The notes under the pieces were generated by a model that had not been told where the DNA came from, made no database searches, and worked only from the letters and a program-made list of their open reading frames with translations. From J088 sp003695505 [NCBI: Candidatus Dadabacteria bacterium] (GTDB lineage Bacteria; J088): a stretch of DNA of 23,299 nt. The position numbers were made by a program, and so were the translations under genes. Below are positions 15,567 to 23,299 of the stretch, piece by piece; position 1 is the stretch's first letter; each line of letters opens with the position of its first letter. The stretch is taken from NCBI GenBank assembly GCA_003695505.1, contig RFIY01000037.1, positions 1 to 23,299 of the forward strand. The letters run 5' to 3'.

Positions 15567-16472
15567 TCAGCCAGCGCGCCCCTCACGGACGAGCAGCACC
15601 GGGCTTGCGACGAAAATGCTGCTGTAGGTACCGACAATGATTCCCACCAGCAAGGCGAGCGCGAAATCGTGGATAACGCTGCCCGGCTGGGTCAGCACCA
15701 GCAACGCAGCCACTGTAAACAACGTCGTCAGACTCGTCAGAATCGTACGACTTAGCGTCTCATTGATGGATCGGTTGATGACCGGAGCGAGGTCACCACG
15801 ACGATTTCGGTTGCGATTTTCGCGAATCCGGTCGAAGACGACGACCGTATCATTCAGACTGTAACCGATGATCGTCAGGACGGCCGCAATCGTCGGCAGG
15901 TTGAACTCATGTTGTGTCAGGCTGAAAAAACCGATCGTAATCATGACGTCGTGGACGAGCGCCACGATCGCCCCGAAGGCATAACGCATCTCGAACCGGA
16001 TCCAGACATAGGCCAGGATACCAACAAGCGCAAACAGGATCGCCATCAATCCCTGGCGTCGTAACTCACTGCCAACCTTTGGCCCGACGACCTCGACGCG
16101 AACGACTTTTGCGCCGTGATCCGCCCACTTCGATTCAACGATGCGGCTCAGCTCGGTCGCGTGGGCCTTGGTGTCTGCTTCCGTGACCAACGGCGCGCGC
16201 ACCAGATATTCGACATCGACGCGGTCGCCAAAGGCCTGTACGGACACATCCTGCCCGGCATCTCGATATGTGGCCCGCAGATCATCGATCGGAACCGGCT
16301 GCTCGAATTGCACCTGCAGTTCGACCCCGCCAGTGAAATCGATGCCAAGCCGAATACCTGTAATCGCCACGACCGCCAGGATAGACAGTGCAATCAGCGC
16401 GCCGCTCAATCCGAAGGCGATCCGGCGCTTGCCGAGAATGTCGAGATTCAGATCTGAAGGGATCAGTTCCAT
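15567..16472 (-). CDS. secF: Protein translocase accessory subunit SecF
   Basis: SecF pairs with SecD in the inner membrane and uses the proton gradient to pull secreted proteins through SecYEG on the periplasmic side. From the ATG at 16472 it has 301 residues. The first helix lies near residues 20-42, followed by the signature [15 protein letters not shown] periplasmic domain follows, then five C-terminal helices with the [21 protein letters not shown] segment that is conserved in RND-type SecD/SecF. GGAG upstream supports this start over the longer frame to 16529. It begins 19 bases after the secD stop. Confidence 0.96.
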   Translation of the reverse strand: MELIPSDLNLDILGKRRIAFGLSGALIALSILAVVAITGIRLGIDFTGGVELQVQFEQPVPIDDLRATYRDAGQDVSVQAFGDRVDVEYLVRAPLVTEADTKAHATELSRIVESKWADHGAKVVRVEVVGPKVGSELRRQGLMAILFALVGILAYVWIRFEMRYAFGAIVALVHDVMITIGFFSLTQHEFNLPTIAAVLTIIGYSLNDTVVVFDRIRENRNRNRRGDLAPVINRSINETLSRTILTSLTTLFTVAALLVLTQPGSVIHDFALALLVGIIVGTYSSIFVASPVLLVREGRAG

Positions 16473-16491
16473 TTTGCTCGCTCCAGAAAGC

Positions 16492-18138
16492 TCAGATGGG
16501 GAGGCTGCGCACGCCGCGGCGCTGCACATACATATCGATCAGTGTGCGCGAAACGAACAGGACGCTGACAAGGGTCGTCAGAATACCGACCGTCAACGTC
16601 ACGGCGAAACCACGAACCGGGCCGGTTCCGAACTGGAACAGGATCAGTCCGGCAATCAGCGTTGTAACGTTTGCATCGAGCACCGTGGACAGCGCCTTGC
16701 TGTACCCCGTTTCGACGGCAGAACGAACCGATTTCCCGAGGCGCAGCTCTTCGCGAATGCGCTCAAAAATAATCACGTTCCCGTCGACCGCCATACCGAT
16801 GGTCAGCACGATACCCGCCAGGCCAGGCAGCGTCAGCGTCGCCCCAAACAGGCTCAGGATCGCCATCAGATAGATCAGGTTCGCAAACAATGACACATCC
16901 GCAACAATGCCAGCGTAGCGGTAGTAGAAAGCCATAAAGAGCACGACAAGCAAACCGCCGACAACGATGGCGCGAACACCACGCTCGATCGAATCCTGTC
17001 CGAGGCTCGGTCCAACCGTCCGCTCTTCGAGAATCGACACATCCGCCGGCAACGATCCGGCGCGCAGCACGATCGCGAGATCACGCGCCTCGTCGATGGT
17101 GAATCCGCCCTCGATACTGGCGCGGCCGCCCCCAATCTTTTCGCGAATGACGGGTGCGCTGTAGACCATCTCGTCGAGGACGATCGCAAGTCGCTTGCCG
17201 ACATTCTCAGCGGTCAGCTCCGCGAACTGCTCTGCACCTTCTTCATTGAACTGGAGGAGTACATACGGCTCATTGAATTGCTGTTCGATTCGGACTCGGG
17301 CATCCACGACCGTATCACCGGACATCTCTGGCTCGGCACTGACCAGGATCGGCTGCGTGAACGATCCAAATTCATCGGCAACGCGCTGGAATCGAACCTC
17401 GACCCCGGTCGGCAGCGTCGCCGCGAGCGCCGCGTTGAGTGCCCGCACGTCGCGCTTGAATTCCGGATGGGCCGCAATCAGTGCGTCGATAGCTTCGGTC
17501 AGTCCTTCGGCCTGAACGTCATCACGCACCAGATGGAAGGTTAACTGGGCCGTCCGTCCGATCAGCTTGATCGCGCGTTCAGGGTCATCAACGCCCGGCA
17601 ACTGTACGACGATTCGGTCATCGCCCTGCCGCTGGATGCTGGGCTCAGACACGCCGTACTGATCAATCCGGTTGCGAATGGTTTCGAGACTCTGCAAGAC
17701 GGCCCAGTCACGAATCCGGCGCAGTTCTGCCTGCGGAATCCGAACAACGGCAGACGGGCCTACCTTGTGATCGACTTCAAATGTTCCACCGAAGTCGGCG
17801 ACAAAATCATCGAAATCATCGGGCATCGGGGTAATGCTGACCTTGAGCTCCGCCGGACCATTCTGCTCGATCGCGGCCACCGCGCCTTTCTTTTCAGCCC
17901 ACTGTTCCAGGCGGTTGCGGAAGTGACGCACGCGATTTTCGACGGCAGCGTCCGTATCTACTTCAAGAACGAGGTGCATCCCGCCCTGCAGGTCGAGTCC
18001 CAGCTTCGCCCCTTTTTCAGGTACCAGCGGCTCCAGCCAGTCCGGCGGTTGAGACCAGATCGTCGGGACACAAATGAGTGCACCTATGATCCAGCTCGCG
18101 ACGATGATCCCGAGTCGGGCACGATTACGCGTTTGCAC
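16492..18138 (-). CDS. secD: Protein translocase accessory subunit SecD
   Basis: SecD is the larger partner of SecF. From the GTG at 18138 it has 548 residues, shorter than the E. coli protein (615), which is within the usual range. An N-terminal helix ([20 protein letters not shown]) is followed by [17 protein letters not shown], a large periplasmic region with the P1 domain, and five C-terminal helices with [21 protein letters not shown]. The AAAGGAT sequence in front of 18138 and the fact that a longer start would overlap yajC decide the start. The gap to yajC is four bases. Confidence 0.95.
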   Translation of the reverse strand: MQTRNRARLGIIVASWIIGALICVPTIWSQPPDWLEPLVPEKGAKLGLDLQGGMHLVLEVDTDAAVENRVRHFRNRLEQWAEKKGAVAAIEQNGPAELKVSITPMPDDFDDFVADFGGTFEVDHKVGPSAVVRIPQAELRRIRDWAVLQSLETIRNRIDQYGVSEPSIQRQGDDRIVVQLPGVDDPERAIKLIGRTAQLTFHLVRDDVQAEGLTEAIDALIAAHPEFKRDVRALNAALAATLPTGVEVRFQRVADEFGSFTQPILVSAEPEMSGDTVVDARVRIEQQFNEPYVLLQFNEEGAEQFAELTAENVGKRLAIVLDEMVYSAPVIREKIGGGRASIEGGFTIDEARDLAIVLRAGSLPADVSILEERTVGPSLGQDSIERGVRAIVVGGLLVVLFMAFYYRYAGIVADVSLFANLIYLMAILSLFGATLTLPGLAGIVLTIGMAVDGNVIIFERIREELRLGKSVRSAVETGYSKALSTVLDANVTTLIAGLILFQFGTGPVRGFAVTLTVGILTTLVSVLFVSRTLIDMYVQRRGVRSLPI

Positions 18139-18142
18139 CGGG

Positions 18143-18472
18143 TTATCCTTTCTCGCTGCCGTTGGTGCGCCGTGTGATCGCCGAACGTTCGACGCGTATG
18201 ACGACACCGTCAGCCACCTCGATTTTCACGTCGTTCTCGGTCAGGGCGCGCACGACACCATGTACGCCGCCCTGGGTCACCACCTCGTCGCCGCGCTCCA
18301 GGCTGTCGACGAGCTCCTGATGTTCGCGCACACGCTTCTGCTGTGGCCGGATGAGCAGAAAGTAGAAGATGACAAACATGACGATAATGGGCATCAACGC
18401 CGCAACAGGGCCGCCTGGGGGGGCGCCTCCCGCCTGCGCGTATGCCGGCGTCACGAGATCGAATCCCGTCAT
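18143..18472 (-). CDS. yajC: Sec translocon accessory protein YajC
   Basis: YajC is a small single-span membrane protein that associates with SecDF and SecYEG. The product has 109 residues with an Ala/Gly/Pro-rich N-terminus (TPAYAQAGGAPPGGP), one helix (MPIIVMFVIFYFLLIRPQQKR) with the family signature RPQQKR, and the typical GDEVVTQGGVHGVV segment. GGAGAG precedes the ATG. In most proteobacteria tgt and queA lie upstream of yajC; here that place is taken by a different operon ending in an unrecognised gene. Confidence 0.95.
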   Translation of the reverse strand: MTGFDLVTPAYAQAGGAPPGGPVAALMPIIVMFVIFYFLLIRPQQKRVREHQELVDSLERGDEVVTQGGVHGVVRALTENDVKIEVADGVVIRVERSAITRRTNGSEKG

Positions 18473-18510
18473 AAAACGAGCTCTCCAGAAAAATTCGGGG
18501 TAGTCAGACT

Positions 18511-18539
18511 GTAATACCGCGACCGGATCAGGATGTCAT
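18511..18539 (-). promoter_or_regulatory. Probable promoter of yajC-secD-secF-recJ
   Basis: On the minus strand ATGACA (18539-18534) and TATTAC (18516-18511) are separated by 17 bases, five of six and four of six matches to the sigma70 consensus. The predicted start lies about 30 bases upstream of the yajC ATG. This is the only gap of more than 60 bases between the purine block and the sec block, which supports a new transcription start here. Confidence 0.5.
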
Positions 18540-18588
18540 TGCAGTGGTGCGTGACAGGTAGATCAAAGCCGCAGCTTCAAGGGTTTCA

Positions 18589-19416
18589 CTATACACAATC
18601 AGCGGTGCGATGCCAATCGTTGCGTCCGCGTACCGCAAGCCGCCGCACCCGGTCCAGAATCTCACGGAACCACACGGCAGGCGCTTCGTCCAGCGGCCCC
18701 GGGGGAGTCCAGATCACCAGTCTACGCCCGGGCACCAGCCCCCAGGGCGCCCAGGTCCGCGTCTCGAGCAAGCCACCCCATTCCAGCGGAAGATCCTTCG
18801 TGTCTCGTGCTCGCGACAGGCACCCGTGGTCACCCGTTGCCACGAGCCACCATCGGCTCTCGGCGGCCGCCGCCTGCGGCACATGATTTGCGCGTCGCAT
18901 CACATTCCGCAGCCAGGTTCCGGCGGGGTTCAGGCAGACGAGCTGCGACTGGCCGCGACGGGCTTCCGCACGAATGGCGACGGGGTCAAGGTCGCCAAAT
19001 GCGGTACGGATGTCGACGCCTGCCCCGATCAGTGCTTCGACCGCATTGTTCCACAAATCGCTGTACCCGGCTGACGGCTCACTCCAGGACCATGTCCTGT
19101 CCGTATCGTCCACCACCCAACCTCCGGAGACCGCAGCCAGTTGCCGCCGACAATCACGGTCGACCAGCGTCCGACGTCGCAACGGATGCACTGGGAATCC
19201 ACCATAGATGCGCCACTGTTGCTCGGGCAGCCATCGGGCAATCAACGACGCCCAGGCCGGCTGCGCGAGTGGCGGCAGGGGCCTCGGCAAAACATCGGGA
19301 TCAAGCGGCCGCAACCTCAGGCAGACATCTAGTCCAAAGCTGAAGCGTGCCAGCGCGGCTGCGCACAGCGCCGTCCATCCGCCGCCGCGGATGCACATCG
19401 GCATCGGTGCGTTCAC
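18589..19416 (-). CDS. Trp-rich protein of unknown function, coupled to purN
   Basis: This 275-residue product was not recognised. Its GTG start overlaps the purN stop by four bases (GTGA), which supports it being real and coupled to purN. It has 17 tryptophans (about 6%), many prolines and arginines, no signal peptide and no clear membrane helix. Notable stretches are WLPEQQWRIYGGFPVHPL, SGGWVVDDTDRTWSWSEPSAGYSDLWNN, SRWWLVATGDHGCLSRARDTKD and GGLLETRTWAPWGLVPGRRL. In many gammaproteobacteria purN is followed by a DUF3108 gene, but this sequence does not look like one. The Trp-rich RpfE-like phosphoglycerate-mutase-type protein near recJ in some genomes was considered, but I do not see its motifs. 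Long open frames on the other strand overlap it but show no coupling. Confidence 0.65.
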   Translation of the reverse strand: MNAPMPMCIRGGGWTALCAAALARFSFGLDVCLRLRPLDPDVLPRPLPPLAQPAWASLIARWLPEQQWRIYGGFPVHPLRRRTLVDRDCRRQLAAVSGGWVVDDTDRTWSWSEPSAGYSDLWNNAVEALIGAGVDIRTAFGDLDPVAIRAEARRGQSQLVCLNPAGTWLRNVMRRANHVPQAAAAESRWWLVATGDHGCLSRARDTKDLPLEWGGLLETRTWAPWGLVPGRRLVIWTPPGPLDEAPAVWFREILDRVRRLAVRGRNDWHRTADCV

Positions 19417-20030
19417 TCCGGTTCGATCAGAACGCGACGGCCTTCGAGACGCACGCGGCCGGCGGCAACGAGGTTGACGGCCTCTACGAATGCATCGTGC
19501 TCCTGCTCAAGGATACGGGCGGCGAGCCGATCGACCGTATCGTCGGGCAACACCGAAACTGCACGTTGCACGATGATCGGGCCGTGATCGACTTCGGCGT
19601 CCACAAAATGGACCGTGCAGCCGCTCACGCGAACGCCATAGCTCCACGCCTGTTCGACTGCGTGCAGCCCGGGAAATGCCGGCAGCAGCGACGGGTGAAT
19701 ATTCAACACCCGCCCCGGCCAGGCATTCAGAAATGTCGGCGTGACGATTCGCATGTACCCCGCAAGGGCGATGATGTCGCAATCATATGGTTGGAGACAC
19801 TGCACCACCGCCGCGTCATAGTCGGCCCGGCTGGCGTAGCCCCGTGACTCCAGCGCCTCGACGGCGACCCCGGCGGCTCTGGCACGTTCAAGTGCCGGGG
19901 CATCGAGGTGATTCGAAAAAACAACCACGGGATCCGCAAGCAGCTCACCACGCTGCGCTGCGCGCAGCAACGCCTGCATGTTGCTGCCGCGACCAGACAC
20001 ACAGATGCCCAGGCGGGGGCGCACCGTCAT
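19413..20030 (-). CDS. purN: Phosphoribosylglycinamide formyltransferase
   Basis: PurN transfers a formyl group from 10-formyl-tetrahydrofolate to GAR in purine synthesis. From the ATG at 20030 it has 205 residues, close to the E. coli protein (212). The phosphate loop SGRGSNMQAL lies at 12-21, and the catalytic residues are Asn110, His112 (LNIHPSLLP) and Asp148 (VDHGP). These correspond to E. coli Asn106, His108 and Asp144. The frame is open farther upstream, but that part lies inside purM. The ATG shares one base with the purM stop (TGATG), so the two are coupled and act in the same pathway. Confidence 0.96.
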   Translation of the reverse strand: MTVRPRLGICVSGRGSNMQALLRAAQRGELLADPVVVFSNHLDAPALERARAAGVAVEALESRGYASRADYDAAVVQCLQPYDCDIIALAGYMRIVTPTFLNAWPGRVLNIHPSLLPAFPGLHAVEQAWSYGVRVSGCTVHFVDAEVDHGPIIVQRAVSVLPDDTVDRLAARILEQEHDAFVEAVNLVAAGRVRLEGRRVLIEPE

Positions 20031-21103
20031 CAGAAGAGTGTATCGCCGCCGCGACGAATCACGACCTGGCTTTCGCCCTCCGGCCGCGCTTCGATGACAC
20101 CGATGCGGAACGCGCGCTCCCCCTGCTCTTCCAGGAGTTCGACGGCTCGATCCGCGCAGGCCTCGGGCACGACAAGGACGAAGCCGATCCCACAATTGAA
20201 CACCCGCAGCATCTCGATATCTGGCAGTCCACCGAGGCGTTGCAGATACGGGAACACCGCAGGCTTTGGCCAGGCGTCGAAGTCGACGGCAGCCCGCGCT
20301 GTTTTGGGCAGCATCCGGGGAAGATTCTCGATCAATCCTCCGCCCGTAATGTGCGCAGCCGCCAGCACATCGACTTCCTGAAGCAGGTGCAGCACGGACC
20401 GGACATAGATCTTTGTCGGTTCGAGCAGCGCCTGACCGAGCGATTGCTCAGTCCACTCAGCCGGGCCATGCAGATCGGCGCCGGCATCGGCAATGACCTT
20501 GCGCACCAGCGAGAAACCATTCGAGTGCACACCAGAAGAAGCGAGGCCGATCAGTGCGGAACCGACGCGGACAGCGGAGCCATCGATCAACCGATCCCGT
20601 TCGATGACACCCGTTGCGAAACCGGAAAGATCGAAATGGCCATCGTCGTACATGCCCGGCATTTCGGCGGTCTCGCCGCCGAGCAGGGCAACGCGCGCCT
20701 GACGGCACCCCTCGCCGATCCCCTCGACGACGCTGACCATCGCATCCGGATCCAGCGCCCCCGTCGCGAGGTAGTCCAGAAAAAACAGGGGTTCTGCACC
20801 ATGGACCAGTATGTCATTGACGCACATGGCCACCAGATCGATACCGATCGTATCGAACATATTCATCTCGATGGCCAGCAACAATTTCGTTCCGACGCCA
20901 TCGCAACCGCTGACCAGCACCGGTTCCTTATAGCGATCACGATCCAGGGCGAACAGCCCCCCAAAACCACCGACATCCGAGATCACACCAGATCGCCTGG
21001 TCGAACGGACGACTGGTCGGATTTTGTCGACAAACGCGTTGCCAGCGTCGATGTCGACACCGGCCGCACGATAAGCATCCGATCGCGCTTCCTGCTCGCT
21101 CAT
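20030..21103 (-). CDS. purM: Phosphoribosylformylglycinamidine cyclo-ligase (AIR synthetase)
   Basis: PurM closes the imidazole ring of AIR with ATP in purine synthesis. The product has 357 residues, slightly longer than the E. coli protein (345). Typical family segments are present: GFGGLF near 47, VSGCDGVGTKLLLA, the GIDLVAMCVNDILVHGAEPLFFLDY stretch, the LLGGETAEMPGMY motif, and SSGVHSNGFSLVR followed by HITGGGLIENLPRMLP. The ATG overlaps the upstream peptidase gene by four bases and the stop shares a base with purN. Confidence 0.96.
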   Translation of the reverse strand: MSEQEARSDAYRAAGVDIDAGNAFVDKIRPVVRSTRRSGVISDVGGFGGLFALDRDRYKEPVLVSGCDGVGTKLLLAIEMNMFDTIGIDLVAMCVNDILVHGAEPLFFLDYLATGALDPDAMVSVVEGIGEGCRQARVALLGGETAEMPGMYDDGHFDLSGFATGVIERDRLIDGSAVRVGSALIGLASSGVHSNGFSLVRKVIADAGADLHGPAEWTEQSLGQALLEPTKIYVRSVLHLLQEVDVLAAAHITGGGLIENLPRMLPKTARAAVDFDAWPKPAVFPYLQRLGGLPDIEMLRVFNCGIGFVLVVPEACADRAVELLEEQGERAFRIGVIEARPEGESQVVIRRGGDTLF

Positions 21104-22182
21104 GAGTCTCCCTGGTTCCAGCAGTATGCCGACTTTGGCAATGAAGTCAGTTTACGATATCCATCCGAAGTCACGACAACCATATCTTCGATGCGGGCAC
21201 CACCGCGTCCCGGAACGTAGATTCCCGGCTCGATCGTGACGACCGCGCCAACCGGCAAATGTTGGTCCGAAAGGCGACTGAGTCGCGGTGCCTCATGGAT
21301 CGCGAGACCAACGCCATGACCGAGCGAATGGGAAAAGGCCTCCCCGTATCCGGCCTTCTCGATGACTCGTCGCGCCGCCGCATCTACGTCCGCGCACGGG
21401 ACATCAGGCTCCAGCACGGCGAACGCGGCCTCCTGTGCTGCTTCGAGAATCGCGACGATCTCTTCTATCCAGGGATCGCGTCGGCCGACGCTTCCGGCCA
21501 CCGTCATGTCGCTGAAATAGCCGTCCGCTTCGGCACCAAAGTCAACCGTGAGCGGGTCGCCTTCTTCAATCGTTCGATCCGAGGCCACCCCGTGTGGCAT
21601 CGCCGAGCGCGCACCAGATGCGACGATGAACTCGAACGGCACCGTTCGGCTACCGGCAGAACGGATCGTCCATTCCAGCTTCAGGGAAAGTTCACGTTCC
21701 GTGATCCCGGGTACAATCGCCTGCTGCACTGACGTCCAGGCCTCCTCCGCAATCTGAATTGCGCGTGTGATCGCGTTCAGCTCGTCATCGTCCTTGGCGA
21801 TACGCAATTCGACGGCGTCCGTTGGCAATGGCACCGCATCGGCCAACTTTGGCAGTTTCTGTGTCAGGTCGCGCCATTGCGCCACGGTTACAGCCGCCGC
21901 TTCGAAACCGGTCCGCACCGGTTCGTGGAGCAATTTCCTCAGCGCCTCGTCCAGGCGTTCGTAGATCAGGATCTCGTCGACGTCTGCCTGCTCCGCAGCC
22001 TGAGCCGCGTATCGCCCATCTGTCAGCAGCCATGTTCGGTCACGATCAAGAAACAGCTGCCCATTGGATCCCGTAAATCCACTCAGATAACGGACGTTTT
22101 CGCCCGAAAGGTACAGTGCGGCAGCCAGATTGTGGCGGTCAAGCAGGGCAGAAAGCCGGTCTCGGCGCTGTCGGACGTTCAT
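21100..22182 (-). CDS. M24-family metallopeptidase, Xaa-Pro aminopeptidase/dipeptidase type
   Basis: This probable cytosolic peptidase cleaves bonds involving proline. From the ATG at 22182 it has 360 residues. The N-terminal creatinase-like domain (residues 1 to about 125) contains LSGENVRYLSGFTGSNGQLFL. The C-terminal pita-bread domain has all five metal ligands: Asp214, Asp225 (VDFGAEADGYFSDMT), His289 (SLGHGVGLAIHE), Glu318 (TIEPGIY) and Glu332 (GARIEDM). The first ATG is chosen over a TTG 45 bases upstream. Close relatives often lie next to aroQ, with efp downstream, in other bacteria; here aroQ is upstream but purM follows. Whether it is an aminopeptidase or a dipeptidase cannot be told from sequence. 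Confidence 0.9.
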   Translation of the reverse strand: MNVRQRRDRLSALLDRHNLAAALYLSGENVRYLSGFTGSNGQLFLDRDRTWLLTDGRYAAQAAEQADVDEILIYERLDEALRKLLHEPVRTGFEAAAVTVAQWRDLTQKLPKLADAVPLPTDAVELRIAKDDDELNAITRAIQIAEEAWTSVQQAIVPGITERELSLKLEWTIRSAGSRTVPFEFIVASGARSAMPHGVASDRTIEEGDPLTVDFGAEADGYFSDMTVAGSVGRRDPWIEEIVAILEAAQEAAFAVLEPDVPCADVDAAARRVIEKAGYGEAFSHSLGHGVGLAIHEAPRLSRLSDQHLPVGAVVTIEPGIYVPGRGGARIEDMVVVTSDGYRKLTSLPKSAYCWNQGDS

Positions 22183-22240
22183 CCTGCGATCTTCGCAAGC
22201 ACGCGCCTGCAAAGCAACTTGCAGCAATTTGCCGATTACG

Positions 22241-22678
22241 CTACTCGGTTGAAACCTGACTGAGAAGATAGTCCAGCGCGTAATGATATCCGGCCGGTCC
22301 CAGCCCCGCGATCACGCCCACGGCTACGTCCGAAAAATAACTTCGGTGCCGGAACGGCTCCCGAGCGTGGATATTCGACAAATGCACCTCGACAAATGGG
22401 AGTGCCACCGAAAGCAACGCATCGCGCAATGCCACGCTTGTATGCGTGAGTCCCCCGGGATTGATCACGACGCCGCGAACGCCCTCATCCGGTAACTGGT
22501 GGATCCGGTCGATCAGCGCGCCTTCGTGATTGCTTTGATAGAAAATCAGGGACGCCCGCCCGGAAAAGGCCCGGGCGAGCGTGTCATGAATCTCCTGAAG
22601 CGTGGCGGAACCGTAGTGAGCAGGTTCGCGCGATCCCAGCCGGTTCAGATTCGGGCCCTGCAGAACGGCTAGTTGCAT
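22241..22678 (-). CDS. aroQ: Type II 3-dehydroquinate dehydratase
   Basis: AroQ dehydrates 3-dehydroquinate in the shikimate pathway. The 145-residue length is typical. The active-site loop GPNLNRLGSREPAHYG contains Arg17 and Tyr22. Substrate-binding NPGG and LTHTS lie at 73-81, and the catalytic His99 is in EVHLSNIHARE, followed by FRHRSYFSD. The ATG overlaps the end of the preceding lipoprotein gene by ten bases, and a gap of 58 bases separates it from the peptidase gene. No strong ribosome binding site is visible, so translation may rely on coupling. Confidence 0.96.
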   Translation of the reverse strand: MQLAVLQGPNLNRLGSREPAHYGSATLQEIHDTLARAFSGRASLIFYQSNHEGALIDRIHQLPDEGVRGVVINPGGLTHTSVALRDALLSVALPFVEVHLSNIHAREPFRHRSYFSDVAVGVIAGLGPAGYHYALDYLLSQVSTE

Positions 22679-23299
22679 TCGTCGCGATAATCGCTGACCT
22701 GGACCGGAAATGAAACGGTCGCCGAGACGTTCTCGCCAAAATTGTCCTGGGCGTAAAACTGATAGACAAAACGGATCTCAGCGCGATAATCCGTGCCCCC
22801 GTTGATGCCCAGAACCTGATTGTCATAATCCTGGGCCTGCTCACTGGTGAAAAACGGTACGACTACGCCCAGTTCGGCACGGTCGTTGTCATCGACATCG
22901 ATTACCGGTCCGTTGTCGCCGAAATCGACGCGCTGTTCGGGTAACTGCACGTTGACGCCCTGGACAACTTCGTAGGAACGAATCAGCGTCACCAGCCGCA
23001 CGTCAAGGCCTGTACCTGCTGCATAATTGAATCCGTTGACGACGTCAACGACGAAATTGAAGGTCGCCTGCCGATTTTTGAATAACGTCGTTGTCGTTGT
23101 GCCGCCGGCTACCGTGTCAACCTGGCCGCAATCGCGGATATCGAGTTCTGCGCCGCCGATCGGGGAAAAGGTCTCAGTCGTGTCGTCCACGCCATTGGCG
23201 GTAATCGTCTCCACGAAGAATCGATAACCACGGTTGGCGTCGCCATCGACACCGCAGCCACCCTGGAGTAACATTGCCAGACCGGTGGCCACCACGAAG
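22669..23299 (-). CDS. Putative lipoprotein of unknown function (start outside the window)
   Basis: The frame is open to the right edge. The first visible residues form a hydrophobic stretch ending in a cysteine (VVATGLAMLLQGGCG), which looks like the end of a lipoprotein signal peptide whose charged start lies outside. The QGG before Cys is not the best lipobox. The mature part of about 190 residues is acidic, with a Thr/Gly-rich segment (VAGGTTTTTLFKNRQATFNFVVDVVNG) and alternating hydrophobic residues suggesting beta strands. A cysteine pair (DCGQ and the C-terminal DECN) could form a disulfide. I do not recognise the family. It overlaps aroQ by ten bases, so it appears to be the preceding gene of the same transcript. 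Confidence 0.75.
   Translation of the reverse strand, partial: FVVATGLAMLLQGGCGVDGDANRGYRFFVETITANGVDDTTETFSPIGGAELDIRDCGQVDTVAGGTTTTTLFKNRQATFNFVVDVVNGFNYAAGTGLDVRLVTLIRSYEVVQGVNVQLPEQRVDFGDNGPVIDVDDNDRAELGVVVPFFTSEQAQDYDNQVLGINGGTDYRAEIRFVYQFYAQDNFGENVSATVSFPVQVSDYRDECN

Noticed and set aside
19787-21220. Plus-strand open frame of 477 codons opposite purM and purN
   Set aside because: Both minus-strand products are clear enzymes with complete active sites. The long frame follows from G+C-rich codon usage on the opposite strand, and its translation is Asp/His/Arg-rich without domains.
1-23299. Search for CRISPR arrays, insertion sequences, phage genes, rRNA and a toxin-antitoxin or defence system
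   Set aside because: No regularly spaced repeats, transposase or integrase motifs, or defence-type domains were seen in the window.

Overview
The window is a G+C-rich (roughly 60% by eye) stretch of a Gram-negative chromosome, almost completely filled with genes. Nearly all of them lie on the minus strand, and the one clear exception is a sodium/proton antiporter gene at 3318-6017. Lnt, YajC-SecD-SecF, an outer-membrane-type lipoprotein signal, and a prfB gene carrying the same programmed frameshift site as E. coli all suggest a proteobacterium, most likely a gammaproteobacterium or a close relative. This placement is inferred from gene content and order, not from a marker phylogeny. The tRNA-His gene does not encode its 3' CCA end.

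Reading along the minus strand from the right edge, the first block (23299 to about 18589) is one tightly packed run: the end of a lipoprotein of unknown function, aroQ, a proline-peptidase-type M24 metallopeptidase, purM, purN, and a Trp-rich protein I do not recognise. Its junctions overlap by 10, 4, 1 and 4 bases, except for a 57-base gap between aroQ and the peptidase. A new promoter then drives yajC-secD-secF-recJ, the accessory part of the Sec export channel plus the 5'-3' single-strand exonuclease.

The central block (13829 to 6265) is a complete six-gene operon for alternative complex III (actA-B-C-D-E-F), a quinol-oxidising respiratory complex that replaces the bc1 complex. It has its own sigma70-like promoter with a perfect -10 box and a perfect 6-3-6 palindrome just upstream of the -35 box. 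It ends in a strong intrinsic terminator. No oxidase, Sco or actG gene is attached. Electrons from quinol should pass through the Fe-S protein ActB to the haem proteins ActA and ActE, and ActC and ActF are the membrane quinol/proton modules.

The left block contains, convergent with the act operon, a large antiporter fused to a cyclic-nucleotide-binding domain (SOS1-like layout). It then has a tRNA-His gene, a hairpin terminator, pyrE, a small lipoprotein of unknown function, lnt, and the first 201 bases of prfB including its autoregulatory +1 frameshift site. I saw no insertion sequences, CRISPR arrays, phage genes or rRNA. The most interesting items are the act operon with its palindromic operator candidate, the cNMP-binding antiporter, an extra cysteine motif in ActB, and three unrecognised conserved-looking genes embedded in housekeeping operons.
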